A stretch of 64,000 bases of DNA from Aphelocoma coerulescens (taxonomy: Eukaryota > Chordata > Aves > Passeriformes > Corvidae): positions 53,634,345 through 53,698,344 of the forward strand of contig NC_091015.1 in NCBI RefSeq assembly GCF_041296385.1. Direction: 5' to 3'. The position numbers were made by a program, and so were the translations under genes. The notes beneath the pieces are model-generated. The model searched no databases, was not told the origin of the DNA, and was given only the letters and a program-made list of their open reading frames with translations. This document shows positions 38,801 to 52,624 of the stretch, in pieces. Position 1 is the first letter of the stretch. Every line of letters begins with the position of its first letter.

Positions 38801-41800
38801 GAGCCCTCCTTCTCTTTTCATTAAGGTCCCAAGAGATAATTAGTGTTGAATGAAAGTTTGTTCATCTAATTAGGAAATACTGTTTCCCATAGTCAATCAT
38901 GCTCTGAGGTTGTATGTGAGATTAACAATGTAATGGAGACATCATGGCTCTCATTGTTTTCAATTTGCTGATGACAGATTTGCTTTTTGTTCGCGGTTTT
39001 TCCTGGCTGTTGATGTAGGGGCTTTTAGAACAGTGCCTGGAATATGGAAAATTGAATAAATTTATATTTAAATATAAATTGAGATAGAGGAAACCCATAT
39101 AAAGAATGGTAGTTATTGTGTCAGGAGTCACAGTTGTAATTTTGTCTCACTGATGTGTTTGCAGGACTTTGTAACCTAGGGGATTTCTTGAGTTCTTTGT
39201 ATCTCAGGTAGTTGCAACTGTCAAAAGAACTTTCAAACTCTGGGTTGATAAAAAGTGAATTAGTATCTATTAGCAAGGAAAAAATTTATGATGACTTGTC
39301 TCAATCCTGCAAATTCATCAGTGGCCAGGCGTCTGTCTGTGGTGGCAAAGCATACCTCTGATCAAACATGCGTTTGGAAATTGTCCTGGGGGAGAAAACT
39401 GTAGAGTGCTGTACTGAGAAGTGTGAATGCAGCTCCGCTGTGAGCTACATTTTGAATGACTCTGCCTCCTGTGCTTCAGAAATCCTGAGCCATTCATCTG
39501 TGGGGGGGGTGGTGGTGTGAAGTAGTTCTCTTACATGTTTTAAAAAACCCCACCACATTACAACTGGTGCTTTTCAGTCTTTGGCATTGTGACCTATCAC
39601 AAAATGCCCTCTTGTGTATTGCATCTAGGCTCAAAGGGCTATTGGATGTGAGGAAATTTAATGCTAATATTTTGGAGCATGTCTGTATCAACACTGCTCC
39701 CTGAAACTCTTTCTCTGAGTAAAGAAGCTAGACCACTCACACAGAAAACATACTTATCTAGTGTCTATGTTAGTCCTGGGCATAGTGTGGCAACAGTGGT
39801 TATTTTTCTCCTAATGGAAATTATAATTAGAGATTGAGTATTCTTGAGAGACACCAGCTTTCAAAGCAGTCTTACATGGGTTGGGGTAGAGAGGGTTGGT
39901 TTTGAGACCTGTAAAAGCATACTTTATTGAGTCCATTCTGTGTGGTACATTTAAATACTGTATTTTCCATTTTTCGAAGTGTTGCAGTTGCTACCAATAA
40001 AGGTGGTTCTGGCAAGAGAAACAGCAACAGAGTAGAGTGAAAGGAGATTGACAGGAAAAGTCTAAGGAGGAGGGTGGGGGAAATAGTACAATTGCAGTTT
40101 GAAAAATTAGTCATGTAACGTGTCATTGTAATTCCCAACTGGCAATTAAACAGCACATATCTGCATAAAGGATTAGTAACACTAGAGGGTAATGTTCAGG
40201 ATCTTGAACAGCACTTCCAGTATATAATTTGCAAATGGTTTGATGGATACCTGCCTCACACACTCCATAAGCTACCACATTCCAGTGCTTAATATAATTA
40301 GTCCTAACAAAAACAGACCTCCAGCTCTACAGGTAGCTGGCTATGACTTGACAATATGTTGCATTAATAGACTTAAAAAAAAAAACCATAAAACCAACAA
40401 AACAAAAAGGGACAGCCAGCCAGAAAAGTTAAAATGTTTATTCCTCCTCACGTGTTCTGTGCCAGCCCCCAGGGCTGTAGTGGCTGGGCCTCCAGCAACC
40501 TCCTCTCTGGTGACAAGAGAGGTCCAAGGTGAAACAGAGCAAGTGATTAACAGCAGGTTCACAGGGCTTGCAAAGGAAGCAAGTAAGAGCCTGAGAAAAT
40601 TGCAGAGGTAAATTCAAAACAATGCACATTCAGCTCTCTGTAGTGTTACCACTTTTGTGATACCTTTTTTTAGCAACGGCTCACTTTTGATGGGATTAAT
40701 GGATGCCAAATGAGCTTCTCAGGTGATCGGCATGGACTAGCTACAACAACAGCATCTAGAATAGTCTGGATGTGAAAAACATTGAGGAGGGAGTTTTGGG
40801 ACAGAAACCCTCTTTGATCTCAGACAGCAGGGACTTCAGCCTTGCAGCCTTTATTTAAATCTGCTTTCAAAGGGATATGGAGCATTGTGCTAAATGAGCA
40901 TATATGTCCCCTCTGGAAGGTTTGCTCCAAGTTTGGCAGTGTCCTTCCCACAGCTGCCATTGCTCAGATGCACCAGTTACTGATATTAGAGCATCATGTG
41001 AGAAAATTACGGTCTCAAAATTCTGAAAGTCAGGATGTAGCTCCCAGCTTTCCTTCAGATGATCTCTAAGGGCAGCTGTGTTAAATTTTGCATGTCCCAA
41101 GTCCTTTTTGGTGAAATATAAAAGATGATGATGGCAGTTCCTTTATGTTTAAGTGTAGGGCCTCTCAGGAAAGCACCACCTTAAATTCGGCTCAGATCTC
41201 AGGCACACAGTACAGCTGACGGGTGCTACCAGGATGTAAATACAGACCAGCACCACTTCTGGACTCTCTTATTTTATACAACAGTGCGTGGTTTGGCCTT
41301 TTTATGGGCTTAGTTAGCTTCTGTCACACTCCTGTCACACTGAAGATTCTGCTTCACTCAGTTCACATGTACCACTCCAGTTATTAAAGGGCACATTGAA
41401 AAGTTGCCACTGCAGCATTGCTTAAGCTGAAAAGTGTTGTCAGAATTACTTTGTAAAATACAAAGTGAATGTATGCACTCTCACTGTTGAAGCTAGGCAA
41501 TGACTTCTAAATTGTGTTGAATCTCATGAGCTGTCTGATATTTGCACACTTTTCATTTAGGTTATGAAGACATCATTGTGGCTTTCAAAATTATTTGGAC
41601 ACTTCCATTTTCCTGGATGGTTGCTGATGCTGATTCTGTGAATTTCAGATGTCTTTGAATGGTTTATGAAGGGTAGAAGAACTTCAAATCAAAACATAAC
41701 TTTGATGTATATTTAAAGATAGAAAATTAATACACAGATCCTGCTGTGGAGGAAGAGGGTGTTTCCTCTATGTCTCTACATATGCTATATCACAGATATA

Positions 41801-42031
41801 TGTATGAGGACTCATAGAGGTTATTTTTTATAGTACATGAAGGGAGGAAATATTTTTATTACTCCGTAGGTGACAGAATGCATCAGGTGAGGAAGTAGAA
41901 GGTGGACCTGCATTCTGCTTCCTGCTCAGAAGGTGCTCACCATCTGGTGTTGAGTAGATCACTCTGGCTTTCCTTTTTTTGCTCCATTATGAGAGAAATG
42001 CAATCCCTACCTTGATAAAGCTCATGTGAAC

Positions 42032-42061
42032 TTTATATATATTATATATATATATAAAATT

Positions 42062-42096
<35 letters not shown>

Positions 42097-42104
42097 AATT
42101 TTTT
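42032..42104. repeat. (TA)n microsatellite with poly-T
   Basis: Two TA tracts (about 42032-42057 and 42066-42080) are separated by AAAATTTTTT and followed by a 16-T run and more T-rich sequence. The two TA tracts are mutually complementary around the AAAATTTT centre, so the block could extrude as a cruciform. It is likely to be length-variable between individuals. Confidence 0.9.
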
Positions 42105-44089
42105 ACTTGCTGTCATACAGACCTGGAGTGCTTAAATAAAAAACATGGATGTGACAGGCTCCATATGGAAAATCAGGGTTTTGGAAGGCTCCAGGCTCTG
42201 AAAATCTTACTATGCCTTGAATGATGAACAACAGATACACCACCCACTTAACTAGGTCAGACATTTTAAAACTTTTCTCCTGCATCCTCTGTAAGGATCA
42301 GTCCAGAGCCTCGTCTCATCTATCAGAAGTAGGGTATCTCTAGTCTACTTTTCTCTGTTATCCTTACTGTGTGTCTGTGTGCTCTGTGCCTTATTTTGGC
42401 CAGAGTTCAAAGAAGGGCTTTCCAAGGCAGAAGAGCGTGCTACTTTGTTTTACACACAAGGTAGGTCCATGGTCAGAAAAGCATCAAAATGGCTCAGATT
42501 TTGCTTCCCTGTGTGCTGTAACATGGCAAAACAGTGGGATGGTGGGGACACAGAGCTGGGGTTTCTGCCTTCAGATTAAAAAACCCCTACTCTGTGGGCT
42601 TTTAAAAGTTGTTTCCCACTGCAGTGGTGTGTTTTTTCAGCAGTCAAGGCAGTGCAGTTGAACCTGAGAGACACCTGTTGGAAAAGCAGCCTTTCGTGTC
42701 CAAATGATTGTCAAGTGAAATCTGAAGAGAGCTCACTGGAAAATTCCTTAGTGGAGAACATAGCAGATGGGAAATCTTGATCAGAAAAAAACCAAAACAT
42801 AAAAATAAAGCCTTGCATTTAGTGAAGGGAAACACCTCCTCCGTAGTAGCTGTCTTTAGCTGCTAGGTTTCATGGGTTTAATAACTTTTTTAATAGTGAA
42901 GAAAAAATCTAAGAACTGTGATTCTCCTAGTTATCACATAGACGTTATCATACATTCTAACAGACTGTTTCAGGCTTGTGTCCAGGGCTAGCTGATTTGG
43001 TTGAAATTGGCCAGCTGATACAATAAACTCTAAAAATTCTCTTATAATGAGATTTTTCACAAGTAGCCTGGTCCATTGTGATGGCATTTCTTAAATAATA
43101 GCAAATCCTGTTCTTGAAATCAGGTATGGGTGTATTTTACACAAATGGCAGCTCCACCTGTTCTTTCTGGGAGGACCAGCAGATGAAGTTTATGAAGTGC
43201 ACCTGGGGAGCCAGGTCAGGAATGAGAGCTTAATATAAGTGAGAATTTAGGTTCTGTAAGTAATTTCCTTTTAGCAGAGCTTGTAGATACAGAGTGAGCT
43301 AGCTTATATCCTACATGTTTCATCCTGCATGTTTCAACTAACTTCCATTGCTATAAGGTATGTAAGAGAAAATCAGCATGTTATAAACATGGATCTTGCC
43401 CTTCACTGGTAAGATCTGGGTCACTCTGCAGGCATGCTTTGTGTATCGAGGAGATTGTTGTTTAAGAATTATCGATGCTTAAATTATGTTATTTATTTAA
43501 ATTACACTTAAATTCTGTTATTCACATTTTGCAAGAAAAAAACTCAGATACTATGTGGTGGGAAAGAATTAGCTTAATCAGAGAATGCTTTAAACTGGGA
43601 CTCTGTATTAGCCAGAATTTCCTTAGTAGTGGGCAATTTCTGTCAAGGCAAGCCAGAAAGCATAACTGCCTTAACATGCTTTTGTGATGGCTTTTTCATG
43701 CTAAAAATGTCTTTTGCCTTTGGTAGCAAAGATTCAGGCAAATCTAAAGAGATCTGGGGTGGGGAACCAGGTGCTACAATCTTTATTGCTTCTCTGTGGT
43801 GAGACTTTTTCTAATCCTGTCAGAACAACAACATACTGGTTGTTTGACTCTTTTCCCTATTTGACATATATGTAAGATAAGCAGAAAATCTTCTTCTTCC
43901 CTCATTTAAAATGACTTGCTCTCACTCGTGAACCATCTTCCTAGAGGAGGTAGAGTGTTCTGTGGTACATAATATAACAAATCTGAAGAGCTCCTGCACT
44001 GGCACAGCGCTGTTTCCAGAGCACTAAGGTTCTCTCCTTTCAGGCACAGATCTCACAGGTCTGTTCTGCTTTTAATTCTAGCTGAATAA

Positions 44090-44345
44090 TTGTCTCCAGA
44101 TGCTTCTATAGATTCATCTCGATCTGAACACTGCCCTCAGAATAAATGCAGCATTTACGGCCCCTGAAAGTCTGCAGAAAGCAAAATGCTTCTGCCATTA
44201 TCATTACTGTTGGGATTTATTAGACTGCTGCTTTTATGCCTAATAATTAAAAAACCTGCAGTGTCAGGGGATATTGCCACGGGTCTGAAATAAATTAATT
44301 CAAGCTTACATCAAGATTTAATTGAGCTTTGCTTTTTCTTATGAC
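44090..44345. promoter_or_regulatory. Possible conserved non-coding element (homeodomain-type cores)
   Basis: A block free of simple repeats carries several TAAT/ATTA cores (CCTAATAATTAAAA near 44240, AAATTAATTC near 44292, GATTTAATTG near 44316). It also has a 15-bp perfect palindrome, TAAATGC-A-GCATTTA, at 44143-44157. The texture resembles developmental enhancers, but this is pattern-based inference; conservation cannot be measured here. Confidence 0.2.
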
Positions 44346-47300
44346 AAGGAGCTGTACCATCTCACTATTTTTTTTTAATTGCTAAGTTAGTCTGAGTTTG
44401 CAATAGAAAAAAAAATTTTTCAAGAGATAATAAGCTCTTCCCATTAGGTGAGCTGCCTAGCTTTCTGCTTATCCAAAAGTATCTCAGGTTTTGGTTATTT
44501 TCCTCCAGTTACTCCTGTTTTCCTAAGTTTACAGTGAAAGATCACAAAATACTTAGGGTCTTTTAACTGGTTTACGCAAAGCCTCTGCAAGATGTCATTT
44601 CAGGTTCTGTGTTTGCTAGGATTTAGTTGTGTGTAAAAGTACCATGTCTAAATGACTTTTCTGTGTATTTACAACCTCTTTGGCCTCGTTACAGGAAGGA
44701 CATGAGAAATGTTAATTTAGGATATTTAAAAATCCACAATGGTGCTGTCAGAGGGAGGAAAAACCACCCTGAAACCAAATTTGCCATTCAGATTCAGCAT
44801 GCATATATCTAGTGGGATCATGTGGTCCTGGTTTAGCTCATATAAATAAATATGAACTATAAATAAATATTCACTAACATCATCTGTGAAATTTACTTGA
44901 TGTTATTATGTCAATACTGTTTGTGCTTCAATAATTGAAGTTCAAATTAATTAAATATTTGAAGCAGAGCTCCCTCCACAAGAGGGATACTTCACAAGAG
45001 GTATCCTTCATATTGCTGCTAACATTAACAAATACCTCTAGGGGGTTGAAGTAAATATTTTGAAAATTTTACAGATATCTTGATTAATTTGAATTTAATC
45101 TAATTTCAAAGTAATTTCTCTCCATAATACAGCATAATGACAGAACAGGGCAGGTTGTTCAGACTTCCCATTTCACTAAATCACTGAAGCCTTTTGTTAT
45201 GTATGGGGAATTTCCTCTTAGGACATGGTTTTTCTGCCATTCTCTATAATGAAAGTTTCTTTTCCAGCAGGGAATTAAGACATGATGACAGAAACTCTTA
45301 AAATCCCTTTGCTGTCTCAGAATTACTTCCCCTGTCTTCTTCTGTTCAGCAGGACAATCTTTTAAAATGCACATTACTCACTGATCTCTTAAAGAGAGTA
45401 GATCTCAATGCTTTCTGGGGCAGACAGTGACTTTGAGCTATCCCTGCAGTGTTCAGTATTGACGTATTCCCAAATGAACCACAACTTTTGTTGTGCCACA
45501 CTACAGTATGAGTGGGAATGAAAAATATTCTTTAAAAATCTTTAACCTGGGACTGTGAAGCTTATAGAACTGCAGGCTAAGATTGGTACTGCTTTTAGCT
45601 GTTTATGTAATTCTGCCTTACAGGTACATACTTTAATGTGGCTGGGATCTATTTGAGATGTAAGTTGACCTTTTAGTTTGGTGGGTTTGGGATAACACAC
45701 ACGAATTTGCAGATTTTTATTGCTTTTTTAACCTAAGTTTACTTCTACAGACTCTTGACTGCAATGCCAAATTGAAATAGGCTTAAAATTTAAACCCAAC
45801 TGTTGAAATTATAGAAGGGGTAAAAAAATTCCTAGACTTTTGGAGACAATCTTGGCAGTTCATTTCCCAGTAAAAATACTAGGAATTTCAGCTTGTAAAT
45901 AATAGTTCCGGTACTGAGAAAACTCAGAATAAATGAACAGACAAGTAAATGAATGCAAAGAAAAATGTAATGTACTCTGCAGAGAAATCCGTTTCTTTAT
46001 GATTCTGTGCTTACCCCAGATACCTGCTATTTAAAACCTGTGCCATTTTCCCAGAGACCTTCTATTTGTCATTGGTCTTTGATTATATTTCCTTGGTAAC
46101 ATTACACTTTTCTGTTTTCCCTTTCACGAGCTTTACCTTGAAGTATAAGAGTTGGTTATTATTGAGAAAAGATATAGTTCAGGTCAATCTTAGTGCTCCT
46201 GGTTACCTTTACCAACATTATATTTTATCAGCTAATGCAGTAGGTTTACTCTTTGCATTGGTAGTGACCTAGTTGTCTTTCTTTGCTCTTAAAGTTTCTT
46301 GAAAACATTTTTAACATTCTATAGAACCAGGAGGGCTGCAAAAAGAAAATCGCTGGGATAGGTTAAACACAATCTAACACTCTAAATATCTTAGTGACAC
46401 AAAGGTGTTTAAAGAGCATTTTAAGCTGCAGTGGTGAGCACACGAGAGATATGTCTTGCAATGATTAAGAAAGAAGACTGAAGGATAACTCAAACATATG
46501 CATTATAAATTCTTTTCAGTCTGTGATTTCTCACTGGTTTGCCCACAGGACATCTGACTTGTTGTAGTCCCACTGCAGAAAAGAAAAAAAGGACTATCTA
46601 GAGGTTAAAGCTGTTGTTTGTTTCATTTGTTTCAGAAACTGAGAGTAATGTGGTCAATAAGCCAAAAATTGGTCTGCAGGAACAGCTTACATTTCTTTAC
46701 AGGAATCTTCACAGCTTCTGTAGTCCATTTGCATAGAAAAAAAAACCAAACAAACCAAAGAAGTCTTCGTCGTGTGCTACTGGACTGAGACCTATGTGCA
46801 TCTTTAGCAATGTCTGCATGTTTCTGCAAACCTTGCAGGTCTTTGGCACTTGAGGCAAGAGGAGCAGCAGGTGGTTGTTACCCTTTGGGAGGCAGCCTGA
46901 GAGTAAAACGCCATGCTTTGTCAAGTTGCTTCTTAGAGATCTGTCAACAGCAGATGACTCAGGCTCTGCTCCTGCCTTTGCAAGGGTGTGTGCTTTAGTG
47001 AGCATTTATTTTTATATAGAGTGTGTTGGCAAAGTCACACCATGCTGCAAAGTCCCTGTAAACTTCACTGTGGTTTCTCAAAATCACATAATTTTGCCAA
47101 GGCTTCTTTTTTTTTTTTTTCATGGAGCAAAAATGCACAAGCTTTCTGATGTCTTTCAGAAGTTGTCCTCCAACACATGCAAGAGCAAAGCATCTCAAAG
47201 GAGAAATCAGAAGATTAGTGTTTCCACATATGTGAAAAGTGTGTTGTTCTTTAGCCTCATCCTTAGAAATTCCAGAACAACATTGATTTTTTTTTTCCAA

Positions 47301-48014
47301 ATATTTATTGTAAGTCAAATTCCCAGCGAAAACTCACTTAATTCAAAGAGCTGAAGTTTATCAAAGTAATTAAGAACAGATGGAGATGTCAGGTAATCTA
47401 AAGAGAGTAACAGTTAATTATAAGCCAGTTTACAATATACTTCAGACATTATCTGCCCACCTCCTGACAACCTGTAATTAGCTAACTTGGGAGGGACACA
47501 CTTCCTACCAGTGATGAGTATTTTCCTCTCTTACTGTGTGTCTTCAATGGTGATGCCAATAAATCTTTCTCCAGTCATTGTACCCCTTTTGTGCCTAGAA
47601 GCTAATTGCATTACAGGGTATATTTCTCTTCCTCTACACTTAAGTAGCTGGTTTCAGCAAGGGAGCCACCATATAAGGGTGTCACACTGCCTTGGAGCCA
47701 CATTGCTTTCTATTCTAATTCTGCCTGTTTTTGCAATGCGTTTTCATTTGCTGGAAAAGCATTCAGACACCAGCAGGTGCTGGGATACCGCAGAAAGCAA
47801 GAGTCTTGTTTCCGTTTCAAGCACGTTTTTCCCTAATTTCCATTCTCATAGTGGGGATCAGGGATTTATTTGGGGTTGTAAGATGTGCTCTGTGAGGCAA
47901 TAAAACCTGGTCTGCTCATTTGGCTGCAGCCTAATTAAAATCTTGGAGTTCATTGCTGTAGTGGAGCCATCCATGTGCTGTGGTTAAGAACTTCCATCAA
48001 GGCTTTGGTAGATC

Positions 48015-48052
48015 AGATTGTTCTGCATATTGTTCATAGATTGTTCTGCATA
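48015..48052. repeat. Short direct repeat, 23-bp period
   Basis: AGATTGTTCTGCATA at 48015-48029 is repeated exactly at 48038-48052 with TTGTTCAT between. It is a small local duplication with no evident function. Confidence 0.85.
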
Positions 48053-50768
48053 ATGCCAGATTTCAGGCTTTTCTGTGCAGAAATTATCTCCTTGTACTTG
48101 TTTTCTCTGTTGTCAGGCATGGTAGGGCCTTAATGTGGATGGACTTGCTGCAGAAATCCTGTGTGATACTGAATAGCAAATTCTAGTACTGTTTTCTTCT
48201 GGAGGGTGGCTTGCTTTCGTCCTCACAGCCTTCTGTGGAAATTTCCTTTAAAGCCTGAAAATCAAGTTATAACCTTAATTAACACAGAGCTGGGAGTTGT
48301 TCCAGCATGGATTATTTGATCATGTGAGTGTGGCTTCTCTTGTCTTGGCAAGCCAGGCTGAACTCAAGATCCTTTTACTGCTCCTGATGATCAATTAAAT
48401 GTTAACCACAAAAGGGAAAGTTTAGTAGTGGGAGAGATTTGCCTTTTCTGAATTTAAAGGTGACATTGGGAACAGTAGACCATATTGAAGTTAAATTAAA
48501 AGTATTGCCAGCTTCTCTTTAAATTCTACTGTCTAGGTTATCAGTTGTAATCAACTGTTTCTAAGGATGTTTAATCAAAAAGCACAAGATCAATACAACT
48601 CTAACGTGAAAATAACAGCATTTTTTGTGTGTTTATAGTGCAGTTATGTAATAATTTAAAATAATAAATATTTATGTCTGTAGTTATCTATGTGTATGAA
48701 AGATAATTTTAAACAAAATTTGTTGTACACACGTTCCAAAACTCTTTTCATAAGTCATGTGAGCTAGCATGGAAACTTCATGTCAGCATTACTTAATGGA
48801 ACATACCCTGCATAAAGAGATATTTATATTATTTCCTGGCCCAAGGGAGCAATTTTGATACAATATGTTTGCAACACATGACTATTTTAAATAGTGGTCA
48901 GACATGATGTCCAAGCTGTACTTCTTCAATTTGCATACATTATTTGTTGAATATTTTATTTTAGAGCCATTGGATTTTAAATTTAATTACAAAGGAGACC
49001 TGCAGTTTCAGAGATTTATAGAGTAACTTTTAATTTTGTGTCTCAAAGACCTCTTTAAATAAATTAATTTTTTTTTGAGACATAAAACAAGTTGGCTATG
49101 GGTAGTTCTTACAAAGAACTTTGTATAGAGGAAAGTATGAAAAATTACAGTTTCATGCATATGTTCTCTTCTAGTAGAAGAATACTCAGTTGTGATTATC
49201 TTTTTGATAATTTTCTGTGATACTGGGCAAAACAGTCCACCTCCAGGTAGAATACTGTATGCCCAGGCATTTTAGAAACCTGTTGGAACTAGTACTGTGA
49301 AATCTTAATCCATATTTCTCCTCTCTTGCTGGCAGATTGGGTTTGTGCCTAGAGTAACTGAGCTTTTCTTTTGCTGGAAACTAGGGTTCCAACAGAGTGC
49401 TGCACATCTGAAAATCCTGAGGAGCTTTGTTTTTCCATAACCGAGTATGCCCATTCCTGTACTAATTCTTTTGATAAACTAGCCACAGTAGTCTGCATTG
49501 TAGTGTGAGAAACCCAAAATTTAGTTTGGGTTTGTTTTTTGTGGTAAGTCTCTTGCTTTCTTTGGTAACACAACAATATTGACCTGAAAGTGCAGATTTT
49601 AATTATACTGAAGTAAAATCCATGTGTGACTTAAGCATATGGTGGATTTAGGGCATACAGAAGGGAAACCACAGCTTCAGTTTTCTTACTTTACTATTGA
49701 TCTGTGTTATGAAATTAATCTGTTTTGGAAAACCTCATTTTTTTACCTTTGCCATCTTAGTAGGGTTTTTAATGTTTTGGGGTTTTTTTCTCCAGGAAAC
49801 TACACTGCATGAATTTCCCAAGCTTGCCTTTTTTTCGACTCTAGTTTGGCAATTTTGTGTTTTGAAGTGTTTCCATGCTGTGCAGATTACAAGAGGAAGC
49901 CAGAATTGCCATAGCCAGAGGTCTTAGTGTCTGACTTAGTGAATCTTAAGACCAGTTCGTACATCAAGATTGTCATCATAGTACAGAATTCAATATTTTA
50001 GCTTGTAAGATGCATTATAAATCTAGAATTACTGATTTCTCAATCAAGTCTGCCTAGGAATAGTGGAATTTTTACTCTTCAGAAATACAGTTTTATTATT
50101 CATTTTTCCCCAGGGGAGGAGCAAGCACTAAATATTTTCATTTAATAGTATGCTGAAATCTGTGAGCTTATATTTTAAGAAAGTTAGAAGGCTTTATGAT
50201 TGGTAAATTAAATATTTAAGACACTTTTCTTCCTTCACTTAAAGAATTCTGACACTGTCAGTGTCTGAATGTGAGTCTGTACCTTTCCTGCATTAATAGT
50301 AAATTGCAATATCTTCATAAATTGCATTGTTTCACTCTCTTTTTGCAAATTTCTCTGACTTTTGTGCCAGACACGATTATTTCTGTAAAGTAGTATCCTC
50401 TATTTTCTATAATGAAGTCAGTAACATAGTTGCCTTCAATTTAATTTCTGCATTTTCACTTTTAGTGGGAATGAGGTAAATGAGTGCAGTTCACATGCCA
50501 AAAGGTGGAAAGGAGTGGAATATACACAGAAGCTGTCACAAGGACACAAGATGTAAAGGTGAATTACCACAGCTTATTAAGGAATTAATTACTTGTCACA
50601 TTTAAGTCTTAAGACTGGAATTAAATTCTTCAATTTGATGCAATCTGTTGTTGGCAAAAGGAGAGAAAGCACACCAAGAAACCATGGGGAGATATTTGCA
50701 TGCACCTGCACCAGCTGTAGTTGGGTCATTGCAAGCAAACTGTGCTGTTTATGTACTGAAGCACCAGC

Positions 50769-51738
50769 AAATCACAGTGTCATTGAGGTTGGAAACAACC
50801 TCTTGGGATCATCTTGTCTACCCCCATTGTTCAAGATAGAGCAGGTTTTCCCTGAACATATCCAGCCAAGTTTTTAATACCTTCATGGAGAACCCAATAA
50901 TCTCTGTGGGCAGCCTGTTCTACTCTTCCACCACCCTCAAATGGAAAAGAAGTGTTTTCCTGTGATTAGATGTAATATTTTGTGTTTTCATTTGCCTGTA
51001 TTGTCTCTTGTCCTGTCACTGGGCATTACTGAGCAGAGCCTGGTTCCCTCTTTTGAATTTCCTCCTATCAACTGTTTATACACATTGGTAAGATCCCTCC
51101 ACTAGTCTTCTTCCTTATAAAGACTCTCAGGTCTTCCAGCCTCTCTTTATCTCCCATAGATGGTCTAGTCCCTTAATCATCTTTGTGGTTTTGCCCTGGA
51201 CTTCTCCAGTAAGTCCTTATCTTTCTTGTATTGGGGAACCCAGAACTGGACACAGAACTCCAGATGCATCCACATCAGTGCTGAGTAGAGGGGAAGAATT
51301 ACGTTCCTCAACCTGCTCATGATGCTTATCCTAATGCAGCCCAGGATGCTGGTTGACTTCTTTGTTTTTGCAACAATGGTGCATTGCAGGCTTATGGTCA
51401 GCTTTTTTCCCAGCAGGATCCCCTTCTAGGCAAACCTGCTTTCCAACCAGTCAGCTGTCAGACTCTGCTGGTGATTTCTGCTTTTCCATCAAGCCAGTCA
51501 TCTCATTGAGGAAGACAATGAGGTTGATTAAATATGATTTTCTCTTTGTAGCTCCATGCTGACTGCTCCCTTTTTTGTCTGTTATGTGTTAGGAAATGCT
51601 TTCCAGGAGAATCTTCTCCATCATCTTACCAAGGATTAAGGTGAGGCTGACCCCAGCCTGTAGTTACCTGAATCCTCCTTCCTGCACTTCTTGAAGATCA
51701 GAGAAACATTTGCTGCCTTCCAGTTTGGGGGATGAAGG
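50769..51738 (-). mobile_element. CR1 LINE copy, 5'-truncated, avian type
   Basis: Read on the minus strand, the element starts inside the ORF2 reverse transcriptase with PPNWKAANVSLIFKK (51730 downward; CR1 consensus-like WRKANVTPIFKK) and continues through the thumb and 3' region. Typical CR1 phrases follow, including a GCTGCATTAGGA-like stretch, GTGTCCAGTTCTGGGTTCCC and AAGAGAGGCTGGAAGACCTG. It ends with GATGATCCCAAGAGGTTGTT, TCCAACCTC and a degenerate ATGACACTGTGAT tail at 50770. Multiple stops and frame breaks show it is dead. The missing 5' part is the normal outcome of CR1 insertion. It is far less decayed than the CR1 at 9.3 kb, which dates it to the avian radiation. It is antisense to MYRIP. 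Confidence 0.93.
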
Positions 51739-52624
51739 CTGAATGTGTAGTACCAAGGAGGTGTGTTTAAAAACTGAAAGAATTCTGTGTGATTTTGTTC
51801 TGGAATTAATGTAATAAAATATCGATGCACTCGAGAAAAGTTGTCGGAATGCAGGTAATTGAATTCCTGTTCCATGAGGACACCATGTGTGACTGTTCCT
51901 CCTGCTGAGTTGTCCAAGTACTATGGTATATGCTTATTAGCATTATCTGAAAAACTGCTTCAGGTACACATTCATGGAAGTTTTGTTTTGCATTTGCGAT
52001 GCCTGAAGTGACACTGGTGCAGCCCTTTGAAAACGTAGATGTAGGTCTTTTGGAAGACTTTACCGCATTTTGAAATGGCATTTATGGGGGATGAAAACCT
52101 GTGCTTTAAAAGGACAAGTGCCCTGCTGGTTGGAGTGGTGTGAGAGGAGCCAGGATCTTGATCAGTTGTCAGCAATAGTTCATGTGCAGTGCCACGCTCT
52201 GCACAGACTTTGCCCTGCCAGTTTGGGAGCTACTGCTGACACCTGTACAGTTTTCTGCAGGAACAGATCCTTTCCCAGTTCCTAATGGTGTCTGCCCTCA
52301 GCTGAACTTTTGAGCTGCACTCTTGTCCAGGGTTTGCTCTGGTAAAGGCACATGATGTTTGTAGAGCCTTCAAAACTGCAGTAACCCTAGTCTCTCCTGG
52401 CAGAGGAGTAGCTGGTAATCAGTGTATGCTTTCCAGTCTCTGTGTCTGGGAGCCTTGCTTTCTTCCCTTAACAAATGTTCTCCATGGTATTGTTTCTAAA
52501 AGTGCTTGTGTGGCCTCGATTACAGCAGTTCAGTACTGTGACATTGTCATCATGCTTTATTTTTAAAAATGACAGCAGCAAAACAGAAATACCAATTTAA
52601 TGTCACATTCACCATGGGAGATTC
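51739..52624 (+). other. MYRIP: Intron between CR1 and MIR, nothing recognised
   Basis: Unique AT-rich sequence. The minus-strand frame that contains the CR1 reverse-transcriptase motif runs upstream into 51739-51917, but that part does not resemble CR1, so it is read as chance extension. Confidence 0.6.

Larger units (their letters stand above)
35877..50768 (+). other. MYRIP: Intron, no supported exon
   Basis: Nearly 15 kb of AT-rich unique sequence. It holds the TA/poly-T tract at 42032, a possible conserved non-coding block at 44090-44345, a 14-T run at 47107-47120 and a small 23-bp-period duplication at 48015. Open frames of up to 159 codons near 46875-47354 and 138 codons near 47487-47903 show no domain and run through low-complexity sequence, so they are not called. 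Confidence 0.6.

Noticed and set aside
46875..47354. 159-codon open frame on the plus strand
   Set aside because: It runs through a 14-T homopolymer (Phe run) and shows no domain. Overlapping frames on the other strand are similar, so it looks like chance.
47487..47903. 138-codon open frame on the plus strand
   Set aside because: No recognisable family or motif and no splice context pointing to an exon.
51739..51917. Upstream extension of the minus-strand frame that carries the CR1 reverse-transcriptase motif
   Set aside because: Residues before PPNWKAANV do not resemble CR1 ORF2. The element is 5'-truncated at about 51738 and the rest is flanking sequence.
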